From contig DKKT01000091.1 in NCBI GenBank assembly GCA_002455425.1, positions 6,343 through 70,342 on the forward strand: 64,000 nucleotides of DNA, given 5' to 3'. Made by a program: the position numbers and the translations under genes. Origin of the DNA: Chthonomonas sp. UBA6659 (GTDB lineage: Bacteria; Armatimonadota; Fimbriimonadia; Fimbriimonadales; Fimbriimonadaceae). Positions 1-9,800 of the stretch are shown here, one piece after another; the stretch's first letter is position 1; each line of letters begins with the position of its first letter. The notes beneath the pieces were generated by a model, which saw only the letters and a program-made list of their open reading frames with translations, was not told where the DNA came from and did not search any database.

Positions 1-531
1 GACCATCTCGTGGATCGAGGCATAGATGATCGGCTCGCTGAAATCGCTTGGTTCTCGGACCGCTTTGAGGAGTGCTCCCGCGACATCGCCCTCCCACGGA
101 CTCACGGGGACGAAGGCGACGGAGACGGCATTGCGCAGTTCCTTGGCATTCATCCGATCGACCCACTGGGAGAGCGCGGGTGTGTCGGCGTCGTTCCACG
201 AGACGATGATCGAATCGTGGGTTCCGCGACCGATGTGAACCTGGAGCTGGATCGGCCCACGGAGATAGACGACGCTGAACGGGGCGACGATCCTCCACGG
301 GTCGATTTCCGAAGCCCGGATCAGCTGAGCCCCCTGCCAATTCACGATGAGCGAGTGCACCCCAGGGCGGACCGTGACCTGACTTAGTGAGGAACGCTTT
401 TTCGAGCCTTCCATCTGGTCGATCCGCAAGGTCCCATAGCTCGACAAATGACGGACGATGATCTCTCCATCGACCCGTCCTCCCATCAGAAACTCGATAC
501 CCGGCCGGGCCGTTGCTTGCACTTCACTCAC
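1..531 (-). CDS. Partial protein of unknown function (C-terminus outside window), possibly an AraC-type regulator
   Basis: A minus-strand reading frame stays open from a GTG at 531 through the left edge of the window (177 codons seen). A GAGG lies 11 bases before the GTG. The visible part looks like a beta-rich sensor region (segments such as PWRIVAPFSVVYLRG and VHIGRGTHDSIIVSW) followed near the edge by a helical stretch (SEPIIYASIHEMV). That layout resembles the effector-binding half of AraC-type regulators, but the DNA-binding part, if any, lies outside the window, so the family is a guess. It points away from asd, leaving about 120 bases of shared upstream DNA. Confidence 0.6.
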   Translation of the reverse strand, partial: MSEVQATARPGIEFLMGGRVDGEIIVRHLSSYGTLRIDQMEGSKKRSSLSQVTVRPGVHSLIVNWQGAQLIRASEIDPWRIVAPFSVVYLRGPIQLQVHIGRGTHDSIIVSWNDADTPALSQWVDRMNAKELRNAVSVAFVPVSPWEGDVAGALLKAVREPSDFSEPIIYASIHEMV

Positions 532-653
532 GATCGTTGTGACCTCACTTCTCCTAGCCCCAGTATGCCCGAATCCGGGCAACAAGTTCGCGACGCAACG
601 GTCTTGACCTGTCTACCGGGCGCACGATGCTCGATTTCGGGTACCCCACCAGA

Positions 654-1700
654 ATGACGCAATCCATGACCGTTGCGGTGCTCGGTGCGACTGGCGCGGT
701 CGGACAAGAATTTCTACGCTTGTTCGAGCGGCGGCAATTCCCAGTCGATGAGCTGAGATTGCTCGCTAGTCCTCGCTCTGCCGGTCACAAAATGCGGTTT
801 CGGGATCGAGACGCCATCGTCGAGGCGGTCTCGCCCGAGTCGTTCGCCGGTGTTGACCTTGCCTTCTTCTCGGCGGGTGCGAGCCGAAGCCGGGAATACG
901 CCCCGGCGGCGATCGCCGCCGGTGCGATCGTCATCGACAATTCGAGCGCATTCCGAATGGAGCCGGGTGTTCCGCTTGTCATCCCCGAGATCAACCTCGA
1001 TGCGATCGGGCCAGCTGACCGCCTGATCGCGAATCCGAACTGCACGGCGATCATTCTCCTCATGGCGATCGCACCTTTGCGAACCCTGGGCACGATCGAA
1101 CGGGTCATCGTCAGCACTTATCAGAGCGCGAGCGGCGGCGGAGCCGCAGTGATGCAGGAGCTCGAAGATCAGACTCGAGCGGTCCTCGACGGACGCGAAC
1201 CTGAGCCCCGTCATCTGCCGCACCCCTACGCGTTCAACCTCTTCAGTCACAACACGCCGATCAACGCCGACGGCCTCAACGAAGAGGAAGCCAAGGTCAT
1301 CGAAGAGAGTCGCAAGATTCTCGGCGAAACGAATCTGCGAATCAATGTCACATGCGTCCGCGTGCCGGTGCTGCGGGCTCACACGGAGTCGATCACCGTC
1401 GAGTTCTCGGGCGTCGCGCCATCGGAGGACGAAGTCCGCGACGTCTTTGGTCGGGCACCCGGCGTCATCCTCGTCGACGATCGCGCGGCCAACCACTTTC
1501 CGATGCCCCGCGAGGCCTCCGGACGCGCCGAGGTCCTCGTCGGACGGATTCGTCGCGACCCGTCGCACCCGAACGCCATTTGCCTCATGGCGAGCGGGGA
1601 CCAACTGCTCAAGGGCGCAGCCCTCAATGCCGTCCAAATCGCCGAACGGCTGATGCAGGCCGGCCGTTTGGATCCTGTCGGCCTCGCTGGAGCGGGCTAG
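654..1700 (+). CDS. asd: Aspartate-semialdehyde dehydrogenase
   Basis: Makes L-aspartate-4-semialdehyde from 4-aspartyl phosphate with NADPH, the branch point to lysine/diaminopimelate, threonine and methionine; cytoplasmic. With the start at 654 it has 348 residues, normal for the family. An NADP-binding loop GATGAVGQE sits at about residues 11-19, the catalytic cysteine is C130 in NPNCTAI, the glycine-rich YQSASGGGAA segment follows, and the active-site histidine lies in RVPVLRAHTES. The frame is open to an ATG at 627, and another ATG lies at 666. I chose 654 because TACCCC ends exactly 6 bases before it, the spacing seen in front of other genes in this window; the hexamer is a poor -10 match, so the start is uncertain. 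No ribosome binding site is visible. Confidence 0.95.
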   Translation: MTQSMTVAVLGATGAVGQEFLRLFERRQFPVDELRLLASPRSAGHKMRFRDRDAIVEAVSPESFAGVDLAFFSAGASRSREYAPAAIAAGAIVIDNSSAFRMEPGVPLVIPEINLDAIGPADRLIANPNCTAIILLMAIAPLRTLGTIERVIVSTYQSASGGGAAVMQELEDQTRAVLDGREPEPRHLPHPYAFNLFSHNTPINADGLNEEEAKVIEESRKILGETNLRINVTCVRVPVLRAHTESITVEFSGVAPSEDEVRDVFGRAPGVILVDDRAANHFPMPREASGRAEVLVGRIRRDPSHPNAICLMASGDQLLKGAALNAVQIAERLMQAGRLDPVGLAGAG

Positions 1701-1744
1701 TCGGCACCGAACAATAGTCCTAACCAAGCGCCGTCATCACGCCG

Positions 1745-2276
1745 ATGATTCCTCTTACGGAGGACGTGATGAACAGCCTATTCGGACAAGCGGAACGGAC
1801 CGTCCTGGTTCCGGTCGGTATCGATTCAAGCGGTATCGACAGTCTTCGGGTGAACACAGTCATCCGAACTCGGCAGCTCGCGCCGACCCTCAAAGCCGGT
1901 CACGGTGCGATGGGTCGTGAACCGGAGGCGGGTTCGAAGGCTGCTGGGCCCGGTCGACCGGTCAACCGGCGGGGTCGTCGTCGTCCGTGAACAAGTCACC
2001 TCGTGTGGCGCCTTCGACAGGTGTTTGTGCCGGGGGACCATCCCACGAATATGGAACAAGAATTCATGGACGTGGTGATTGCCGGAGCCGCCGAAAAACG
2101 GCCCGGTCTCGTCGTGGAAGTCTGATTGGCGAACAGGAAGTCGTGATCAAGTTGCTGCGCTGCTGTGGGGATGTACGAGGAGTGAGCGGGCGACGATTCT
2201 GGGTGACGACAACGTGACGCTGATCCTCGATGTCAATGCGCTCGTCGCAGGTGGGACCATAAGTTCATGTCATTAG
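1745..2276 (+). pseudogene. Decayed or frameshifted CheA C-terminal (CheW-like, P5) domain
   Basis: No single frame is open here, but frames read in succession give a CheA-like C-terminus. From about 1997 one frame reads VWRLRQVFVPGD and then EQEFMDVVIAGAAEKRPGLVVE. Near 2118 it must shift by one base to continue as SLIGEQEVVIKLL and GDVRGVSG. Near 2190 it must shift again to give ATILGDDNVTLILDVNALV. The order (VVIAG, GLVVE, IGEQEVVIK, DVRGVSGATILGD, VTLILDVNAL) is the usual end of the CheA receptor/CheW-coupling domain. An in-frame TGA at 1988-1990 separates it from an upstream stretch beginning at ATG 1769, which has a good GGAGG before it. The remnant overlaps the start of the HDOD gene by 10 bases, as an operon neighbour would. 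Either a relic or a stretch with several sequencing errors. Confidence 0.6.
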
Positions 2277-3139
2277 CGCCGAAACTCCTCCAATCCAAGC
2301 CCTACATCGAGAAGGCCCTTAAGGACCTTCCCACCCTGCCCGCCGTGGTCACTCGATTACTCGAAATGACCAGTAACGAGACCGTGACGACGGCCGAACT
2401 CGAGCAGTTGATCGGTGCCGACCAGGGCATCGCAACCAAACTGCTGCGGGTCGTGAACTCGTCCTATTTCGGCTTGCCGCGCCAGGTCTCGAGCATCGGC
2501 CAGGCGGTCGTGATTCTGGGATTCCAGCAGGTGCGGAACCTGGTGCTTAGCGTCGGTGCGATGAGCGTGTTCAGCGCTCGAACGCCGCGAGCCCGCGAAA
2601 TGCAACGCTACTGCTGGGAACATGCGTTCGGAGCCGCCTCGTGTGCGCGGCTGATCGCGGAGTCGAAACGGCTCGATCCGAAGGACCAGGAGACCGTTTT
2701 CCTCGGGGGCTTGCTTCACGACGTCGGACGGCTCTTCCTGCTCTCCACGCTGACCACGATGTATTACCAGGTGCACGAGAAGGCCAAGAGTGGTGAGATC
2801 CCGCTCGCCCAACTCGAAGCGGAGACGTTCGGAATCGACCATGCCCAGCTCGGCATGCAGTTGGCAGTCGCCTGGAACTTCCCCGAGCAGCTCGCCTTGC
2901 TGATCGGGCGTCATGAAGGCCCGTTCGGGGGCGAAGCGGTGCCGATGCTGTACTGCGTTCATGCGGCGGATCGGGTCGCCAGCGCGGTGCTCTACAACCC
3001 GGAGGAGCCGCCGGCCAACAGCACCATCGATCCCGAAGTCCTCGCCTGGATGGGTTTCAACGAAGAGCGTCAAGTCTGGCTCCACGAGGAGACCGTGGTC
3101 AGCGTCGAAAAGGTCTCGGAGTTCATTGGACTCCTGTAG
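2267..3139 (+). CDS. HDOD-domain signalling protein
   Basis: A cytoplasmic protein of 290 residues built almost entirely of one HDOD domain, a catalytically inactive relative of HD phosphohydrolases found in signalling proteins linked to chemotaxis, motility and cyclic-di-GMP. The family features are LPTLPAVVTRLLEM near the N-terminus, then IGADQGIATKLLRVVNSSYFGLP, the helix QAVVILGFQQVRNLV, and LGGLLHDVGRLFL. The ATG at 2267 lies inside the end of the CheA-like remnant and no strong ribosome binding site precedes it, suggesting former translational coupling. It lies 9 bases upstream of fliD, so a role in flagellar control is likely, but the molecular target cannot be read from sequence. Confidence 0.88.
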   Translation: MSLAPKLLQSKPYIEKALKDLPTLPAVVTRLLEMTSNETVTTAELEQLIGADQGIATKLLRVVNSSYFGLPRQVSSIGQAVVILGFQQVRNLVLSVGAMSVFSARTPRAREMQRYCWEHAFGAASCARLIAESKRLDPKDQETVFLGGLLHDVGRLFLLSTLTTMYYQVHEKAKSGEIPLAQLEAETFGIDHAQLGMQLAVAWNFPEQLALLIGRHEGPFGGEAVPMLYCVHAADRVASAVLYNPEEPPANSTIDPEVLAWMGFNEERQVWLHEETVVSVEKVSEFIGLL

Positions 3140-3148
3140 GAAAGTGCG

Positions 3149-5398
3149 ATGAGTATCGGAAGCAACCTCGCCGGCATCTCGTTCTCCGGAATCGGCAGTG
3201 GCATCGACACCGAGTCGATCATCTCGCGCCTGATGCAGCTCGAGGCGCTTCCGATCCGACGCCTCCAGCAACAACAGGCCCAGATCACCCAGCAGCTAGG
3301 CGTGTTCGGGGCGTTCCGAGGGCGGGTCAGCGCACTCTCCTCGGCGGCAAACTCGCTCAACTCGGCGAGCGCGTACAACCCGAGCAAGGCGAGTTCGTCC
3401 GCTACCGACGTCGCCACCATCACCGCGTCGAGTGGCGCGGTGGCCGGTATCTACGATCTCAAGGTCTATCAGCTCGCCCAATCGGAGAAGGTCAGCTCGA
3501 CGGCCCAATCTGGGGTCGGATCCGCGCTGAACATGACCGGGACCTTCAGCGTCAACGGCAAGTCGATTTCGGTCGTCGCCGGCGATACCCTGACGACGAT
3601 CGCGCAAAAGGTCAACAGTGCGGGAGCCGGCATCACCGCGAGCATCATCGACGGGGGTACCGACCGGGGCTACCTCACCTTTGCCGCGAACGATCTCGGA
3701 GCCAAAAACGTGATCCGGATGTCCGATACCAGCGGAAGCGTTCTCGGCTCGTTGGGTCTTTCGAGCACGTCGCTGAGGACACCCATCTCGGGTGGTGCGG
3801 CGAGCTATGGGTTGTCTTCATCCACCGCGAAGTTCAAAGACGTCCTTAGTTTCGGGGACTTCACGCCGATGAACGTGACGATCAACGGCGCTCCCATCGC
3901 CGTCACCGCCGACGACACCCTGGAGACGCTCAAGACCAAGATCGATGGAGCCGGCCTCGATGTCACCGCCACCATCGTTACGGTGACTCAGAACGGCGAG
4001 CAGGTCAAGCGGCTCGAAGTGACCGGCGCGACGACGAACTTCGGCACCGAGGGTGACTTCTGGCTTCGTCTCGGTGTTCTCAAGCGCAGCAACGAACTGG
4101 TCGCGGCCCAGGACGCGAAGTTCCAAATCGACGGTGTCGCGATGTCTTCGTCGTCGAATACGGTGACCACCGTCATTCCGAACGTCACCGTGAATCTTCT
4201 CAAGGCGAATGGAACGACGCCCGAGCGCTCGACCCTCTCAATCTCGCGCGATACCGAGCAAACCAAGAAGACCATCAAGACGTTCGTGGAAGCCTACAAC
4301 GCGATGGCCGACTTCCTCGAACAGAACAGCGGCTTCGACAAGGCCACGTTCGAAGCCGGCCCCCTCTTCGGCAATTCGATCGTCGACCAGGTCGAGTCGA
4401 CGTTCGACGGTCTGCTGTTCGGCAACGTGGCCGGCGTCGGTGGCGCGTTCGCCAACCTCACCCAACTCGGGATCGGAGTCGACGAAAAGGGAAAGCTCAC
4501 CGTCGATGACACCCTGCTCGACCAGGCCATCGCCGGCGACCCCGACAGTGTGGGAGCGCTGATGCGCTCCATCGGCACGACGACGTCGAATGACCTCGTC
4601 TTCGTGTCTGCGGACGCCAAGACCCTCGCCTCGCCTTTGGCAGGCTACGACGTGGTCATCACCCAGCTCGCCACTAAGGGTGTTTTCACGGCCTCGACCG
4701 AGCAGACGCTGAGCACCACCGGTGGGGAAGTCCTCACCTTCAGTGGTTCCCTGATCGGAAGCACGAGCTACCAACTGTCGATCGGTGCCGGGCTGAGCCA
4801 GAGTCAAGTCCGTGACCTGATCAACAACGACAGCAAGCTCAAAGACCTCGTGAGCGCCGAAATCGTCAGTGGCAAGCTCGAAGTCAAGAGCAAGCGGTTC
4901 GGCGTCAATGGCGGTTTCGACGTGGTGTCGAATCTCGACGCCGCGTCCAATAACTCAGGCATCGGCAAGGACGCGAACAAGGGTACGTACGTCGCAGGAG
5001 TCGATATCGCAGGGACGATCAACGGGGAAGCCGCGACCGGCAACGGCCAGTTCCTGACGGCCAAGAGTTCGGGCACGAACAAGAACGCCGACGGCCTCCA
5101 ACTTCAATACACCGGCAACAGCCTCGGGTCTGTCGGGCAAGTCAAGTTCGTCAAGGGCGTTGCCGCCAAGGCGATCGAGAGCGCATCGATCTTCCTCGAC
5201 ACCGTCGGCGGCATCTTCACGGCGAACGATCAAGCTCTCCAGGCGCAGTTCGACGACCTCAGCGCGAACATCGACACGCTCCAGTTGAGGTTGGAGGCCA
5301 AGCAGCAGGAACTGAAGCAGAAGTTCGCGATCATGGACCGCACGATTTCGCAGCTCCAGGCCCAGCAGTCGCGTCTTGGGGCGATCCTGCGCAGCTAG
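3149..5398 (+). CDS. fliD: Flagellar hook-associated protein 2 (filament cap)
   Basis: FliD forms the cap at the tip of the flagellum and guides flagellin assembly outside the cell. The N-terminal FliD domain is clear: GIGSGIDTESIISRLMQLE at about residues 15-33, then a heptad-like QQQQAQITQQLGVFGAFRGR segment. The C-terminal FliD domain ends in a coiled coil (residues about 690-745, with LQLRLEAKQQELKQKF and ISQLQAQQSRLGAIL). At 749 residues it is longer than most FliD proteins; the extra length is a Thr/Ser/Gly-rich middle typical of surface-exposed D2/D3 domains. AGGAAAG precedes the ATG by 5 bases. It follows the HDOD gene closely, so the two are probably cotranscribed. No other flagellar gene is in the window. 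Confidence 0.93.
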   Translation: MSIGSNLAGISFSGIGSGIDTESIISRLMQLEALPIRRLQQQQAQITQQLGVFGAFRGRVSALSSAANSLNSASAYNPSKASSSATDVATITASSGAVAGIYDLKVYQLAQSEKVSSTAQSGVGSALNMTGTFSVNGKSISVVAGDTLTTIAQKVNSAGAGITASIIDGGTDRGYLTFAANDLGAKNVIRMSDTSGSVLGSLGLSSTSLRTPISGGAASYGLSSSTAKFKDVLSFGDFTPMNVTINGAPIAVTADDTLETLKTKIDGAGLDVTATIVTVTQNGEQVKRLEVTGATTNFGTEGDFWLRLGVLKRSNELVAAQDAKFQIDGVAMSSSSNTVTTVIPNVTVNLLKANGTTPERSTLSISRDTEQTKKTIKTFVEAYNAMADFLEQNSGFDKATFEAGPLFGNSIVDQVESTFDGLLFGNVAGVGGAFANLTQLGIGVDEKGKLTVDDTLLDQAIAGDPDSVGALMRSIGTTTSNDLVFVSADAKTLASPLAGYDVVITQLATKGVFTASTEQTLSTTGGEVLTFSGSLIGSTSYQLSIGAGLSQSQVRDLINNDSKLKDLVSAEIVSGKLEVKSKRFGVNGGFDVVSNLDAASNNSGIGKDANKGTYVAGVDIAGTINGEAATGNGQFLTAKSSGTNKNADGLQLQYTGNSLGSVGQVKFVKGVAAKAIESASIFLDTVGGIFTANDQALQAQFDDLSANIDTLQLRLEAKQQELKQKFAIMDRTISQLQAQQSRLGAILRS

Positions 5399-5838
5399 AG
5401 CTTCAAGTCGACGATTCCGCTGACGCCGACTCCCTCGACCCGCTTAAGCCCGGCGGTGACGTCCTTTGACGACACCGGGACGAGCGCGCGAATGCGAATC
5501 TCCTTGCCGAAGAGGTCCATCTCCGGCTGAGCTACGGCTTCGACCAAGGCGACCTTGTCCTTCGGGCCGGTGACTTGGGCGGCACCGACCGCGCTGCTCT
5601 TGCCGATGCCGATGCTGAGAATCGGCACGACCTTGGTGGTCGCCACGGCCGTGTCCTTGTGCTTGGTCAACCCGTTGATCGCGGAGTTGATTTGGGGGCC
5701 GAACTGCTTCACCGCGGCACCCACTCCGAGCACTTTCAACACTTCCCGGACCTGACCGGAAGCGCCCATAGTCATCCCCAGCGCGAGCACTGCGATCATC
5801 GCAAATCCCATCGCCCAACGCACTCTCGATCCACTCAT
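5395..5838 (-). CDS. Small secreted protein of unknown function
   Basis: A protein of 147 residues starting with a clear Sec signal peptide (MSGSRVRWAMGFAMIAVLAL, cleavage likely after MGASG). The mature part is predicted mixed alpha/beta without cysteines or repeats. It contains VKQFGPQINSAINGLTKH and TKVVPILSIGIGKSSAVG, which recall small secreted regulatory or lipid-binding folds, but I recognise no family. A strong AAGGAGTG lies 6 bases before the ATG, so expression is probably substantial. Its stop codon overlaps the fliD stop by 4 bases in a convergent arrangement, and it is divergent from the DapA-family gene. Confidence 0.75.
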   Translation of the reverse strand: MSGSRVRWAMGFAMIAVLALGMTMGASGQVREVLKVLGVGAAVKQFGPQINSAINGLTKHKDTAVATTKVVPILSIGIGKSSAVGAAQVTGPKDKVALVEAVAQPEMDLFGKEIRIRALVPVSSKDVTAGLKRVEGVGVSGIVDLKL

Positions 5839-5892
5839 TCTTCACTCCTTTCGGGCCCGTTGCCCGTCTATGGATGCCGACGCAGAAACGGG

Positions 5893-5898
5893 CACAAT
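5893..5898 (+). promoter_or_regulatory. Candidate -10 element for leaderless DapA-family gene
   Basis: CACAAT ends 6 bases before the ATG at 5905 and no Shine-Dalgarno is present. The spacing matches the TAnnnT elements elsewhere in the window, although the first base departs from that pattern. Confidence 0.35.
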
Positions 5899-5904
5899 GG
5901 TTGC

Positions 5905-6795
5905 ATGCACTGGCACGGCGTTTTCCCCGCGATCACCACTCCGTTTCACGACGATCTCAGCGTCGATCATCAGTTTCTCGCCCACCACGTTCGGTGGCTG
6001 ATCGAGCGGGGTAGCCGGGGCATCGTGCCGCTCGGTTCGCTCGGCGAGGGCAATACGCTTCGCTTCGTCGAGAAGGAGGCCATCCTCCAGACCTGCGTCG
6101 AGGCAGCCGGCGAGATCCCGGTCGTCGCCGGCGTCTCCGCGCTCTCAACCTACGAGGCGGTCGAACTTGCCCAGACCGCCGAGCGAGTGGGATGTCAAGG
6201 GCTGATGATCCTCCCGCCCTATGTCTACCGAGGCGACTGGCGCGAAAATCGGGAGCATTTCTTGGCCATCGGACGGGCGACCGGTCTCTCGTGCATGCTC
6301 TACAACAACCCGATCGCGTACGGGGTCGATGTGTCGCCGGAACAGATCGCCGAGCTCGCGTCACTTCTGCCGAACCTCGATGCGGTCAAGGAGTCGAGCA
6401 CCGACGTTCGGCGCATCACCGCAATCCGAGCCTTGATCGGCGATCGCTTGAAGATCTTCGTCGGGGTCGATGACTTGATCGTCGAGGGTATCGCCGCCGG
6501 CGCGACGGGGTGGATCGCCGGTCTTGTGAACGCGATGCCCGAGGAATCGGTGCGGGTCTTCGACCTCGCCCTTGCCGGACGCCACGACGAAGCGGCTGCG
6601 CTCTACCGGTGGTTCCTACCGCTGCTCCGCCTCGACGTCGTGCCGAAGTTCGTGCAGTTGATCAAGCTGTGCCAGCAGGAGGCGGGCATCGGGCGTGAGA
6701 CCGTCCGTCCGCCGCGGCTGGCGCTGGAAGGCCCGGAGCGTTCCTCCGCCCTCGCCGTGATCCATGACGGCCTCCGCACGCGCCCGAGTTCGTAG
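5905..6795 (+). CDS. Dihydrodipicolinate synthase / N-acetylneuraminate lyase family protein
   Basis: A class I (Schiff-base) aldolase-fold enzyme of 296 residues, the normal size. The Schiff-base lysine is in LDAVKESSTD, the conserved tyrosine in CMLYNNP, and the substrate-carboxylate loop appears as PLGSLGEGNTL instead of the usual GTTGE. Members include DapA (pyruvate plus aspartate semialdehyde, lysine pathway), sialic acid lyase and 2-keto-3-deoxy sugar-acid aldolases. The altered loop makes true DapA activity uncertain, though asd lies about 4 kb upstream. The start at 5905 (MHWHGVFPAITTPF) fits the conserved N-terminus; a longer open frame upstream is antisense to the neighbouring gene. 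No ribosome binding site; see the -10-like CACAAT. Confidence 0.88.
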   Translation: MHWHGVFPAITTPFHDDLSVDHQFLAHHVRWLIERGSRGIVPLGSLGEGNTLRFVEKEAILQTCVEAAGEIPVVAGVSALSTYEAVELAQTAERVGCQGLMILPPYVYRGDWRENREHFLAIGRATGLSCMLYNNPIAYGVDVSPEQIAELASLLPNLDAVKESSTDVRRITAIRALIGDRLKIFVGVDDLIVEGIAAGATGWIAGLVNAMPEESVRVFDLALAGRHDEAAALYRWFLPLLRLDVVPKFVQLIKLCQQEAGIGRETVRPPRLALEGPERSSALAVIHDGLRTRPSS

Positions 6796-6803
6796 GTTTC
6801 CTC

Positions 6804-6831
6804 TCCCCTCCGGCGATGGCGCGGGAGGGGA
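6804..6831. terminator. Possible shared terminator between convergent genes
   Basis: TCCCCTCC at 6804-6811 pairs with GGAGGGGA at 6824-6831 around a 12-base loop, between the convergent stops of the DapA-family gene and the first BNR gene. There is no T-run, so it is weak as an intrinsic terminator. Confidence 0.4.
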
Positions 6832-6845
6832 GGGGTGATGCTCGA

Positions 6846-9800
6846 CTAGTTGTCGCCGATCTGGCCGAAGAACTGGACCAGGATGTCGAAGTCGTCGGAG
6901 TCCGTGCCGTTGACGCCGTCGAAGTCGCCGCCAGGTCCCGGGCCGCCGAAGTTCGCCACGAGGATATCCAGGTCGTCCGAGTCGACGACGTTGTCGCCGT
7001 TGGCGTCCGCGTTTTTCAGAGCGAAGACCAGGCCGGAAACACCGATCGGATTCAGGTTCACATTCGTGATCCGCTGGCGAAGCCACGTCGGGCCTCGCAT
7101 GGCCACGTCGTAGAGTCCGGTCAGGGGCACGTTCAGAGCGAAGCCCTTAGGGCCGCCGCCTCCGATCGCGATCGTCGTCGAGTACGCGAGCGTCGACGTA
7201 CCCGGGTTGAAGAACTGGACGGTGACCGTCTTCGGCGCCGCCGGCGGAATGTACCCGCGAAGCTCGACCGTGCCGGTGACGCTTTGGAGGTTCGTGAGGT
7301 TGAGGCTCCACATCCCGCGACCGTAGGTCGCGGCCATGAGTTTGCCGGTGCCCGGGACCGTTTTGACGTCATTGACCTGGGTGTTGGGCAGGCCAAGCGG
7401 CGCCGTGGCGTTGTACCAGGTCCCGCCGAAGTCACCGCTGGCGAAGACCCCGACGTCGGTCGCCACGAACCAGATCGCAGCCGGGTTGGTGATATCTCGG
7501 GCAAGACTGTTGGCGGGGACATCGGGCAGCCCCGTGAGTCCGGTACCGCTTCGATTGCTCCAGACGCGAGTCCCGGCGGTCGTATCGGCGCAGCGATACA
7601 CATGGCCGGTGCCGGTGCCGCTGACGGTCACGACGATGTCGTTCTTGTTCGACGGGTTGACGCTGATCGAGGTGATCGTGCGGGTGGGCAGGCCCGGAGA
7701 GCCGGTCGTGATCTGGGTCCACGTCGTTCCGCCGTTCGAGGTCATCCAGACTTGGCCGTCGGAGGCACCGGTGTAGATCCGCTGTCCGTCGCCGGGGGCA
7801 ACGGCGATCGCCCTGAGGTTTCCGCTCCCTGAGAGCAGTTGCGAACCAAGCCGAGCGGTCCAGCCGGTCGCACTCGTCCATCGCCAGAGGTAATTGGTGC
7901 CGGCGTACAGGACCGACTGATTATTCGGGTCGAGGACGAACGGGGCGATGAACGCGACGCTATCCGTACCGACCGAGGGAGCGATGCCGGAAGAACTTAC
8001 CCAGCTATTTGTGGTGCGGTACAGATACAGAAACTGGGCTTCGGCGTACTGAATCGCAGGATTGGTGGCGTCGATGGCGCAGAAGCCCCCATCACCGCCG
8101 CCGACGTTGTCCCAAGTCGCGAGGTTGCCGTTGGCGAACGGGGTCGCGTTGTCCTGGGTGCCCCCGAGCATGATGTTCGGGTTCGTCGGGTGGTGGGCGG
8201 AGCGATAGAACTGGGTCACGCCGAGATTGGCACTCAGATAGTTGTACGACCAGGTGTTCGTACCGGGCGCGTACGTGAAGCGGAAGATCCCGCCGTCGCC
8301 CCCGAAGAGCGCCTGATTCGGATTGGTGGGATGGATGGCGATACAGTGCTGGTCGTTGTGAAGGATCGAGGTGCCGACGTAGGTCGGGCCGCCGACCGAT
8401 TGCCACGACGCGCCGCCATTGACGGACTGGACGACATCGATCAGCCCGACGTAGACGACGTCGTTGGCGCCGTTGGTCGAGGTATCCATGAAGAAGTCGT
8501 AGCTACCCTGCGACCAGTTGTAGTTCGCACCGAGCGACGAATTGCCGTTGATGAACCCGGCGGAGACGTCGCTCCACGTCGAGCCGAGATTGGTGCTCTT
8601 GTAGATCTTTCGGGCACTGGGGGCAAGCAGATAAACGGTGTTCGCGTTCACCTTCGAGGCGGCGATGCACATCCCACTTTGACTCCCGGTGACGGGGGAC
8701 GTGATCGAGGTCCAGGTGGCGCCGCTATCCTGAGATCGAAAGACCTTCCCTCCGGCGCTGTCCCCTCCGATCGCATAGATCGTGCGGGGCGAACCCACGC
8801 CGACGGAAAGGTCGCTCCATGACGCGACCGTCGAGATGGCGACACTCCAGGTCGCGCCGCCGTCGGTCGAGCGAAAGACCTGACCGTTCCCGGCGACCCC
8901 TCTGCCTTGGGTCACGAGGACGATATTCGGGTTGGTCGGGTCGATGAGGATCTTGTTGATCGCCCGGGAGCCGAGTTGGGCTCGTCCCTGGTTGACCCAC
9001 GTCGCGCCGCCGTCGGTGCTCTTCATGACACCCATGCAGTAGGGCCGGCTGCCGGGGTAGTCGCCGGTGCCGACGTAAAGAATGTTCGGATTGGTCGGAT
9101 GGACCGCGATCGAGCTGGCGGCAGTGACCTCCCAACTGTCGCTGAGCGGCGACCAGGTAGCGCCGTTATCGGTGGTTTTCCAGACTCCGCCCTGGGCTCC
9201 GACGACGTAGAACGTGGTCGGCGTGATCGGGTCGTAGGCGACGCCGTTGATTCGCCCGTTGAGCGGGGGCAGCCCGTAGTAGATGCGGTAAGGGGTGTCG
9301 AGATTGCGCGGCCCCAGATACTGCCAGGTGCCGCTGACGCCCTGGGGTCCGGGTTCGGCGCCTTGCCAGGCCGACATCGAGTCTCGATGAGTACCGGCAT
9401 CGTTCCACTTCTTCCAATCGGGCTTGGCGAAGGGGAAGGCGCGCTCCTCGACGAAGTAGAGGTAAGCCTCGAGGTAGTCGAGTCCAGGGTATTCGCGTGC
9501 GGTCCCTTCTTCTCTCGACTCTCCGATGCGCCGCGTCAATTCCTCGTAGGTCTCGTACTTGGCCTTGTAGCGCGCGATCTGGCGCTTCAGCACCGTGACC
9601 TCTTTGATATCGAGGAGGTTGGTCGCGAGCACAGGGGCCACGGCCGTCACGCTCGCGACGGACGCGTGCTTCTTGAGTTTCGCAACGGCTCGCTTGCCGC
9701 CAACGAGCTCGACACGGAAGAGGCCGTTTTTCTCGCGGCCGAGAACCCTCCCGCTTTTCCCGACGACCCGCGCGACCCGAGCTTGGGTCTCCTGAGCTCC

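Noticed and set aside
714..1727. Long minus-strand open frame opposite asd, 337 codons
   Set aside because: Antisense shadow of asd in GC-rich DNA; composition is Arg/Asp-rich and matches no family. The same reasoning removes the long antisense frames opposite the BNR genes, the porin, the metalloprotease and GH172.
1769..1990. A 73-codon ORF with a good GGAGG ribosome binding site, read as an intact small gene
   Set aside because: The same frame continues past its TGA into CheA-like sequence, so it is better read as the front part of the broken CheA domain.
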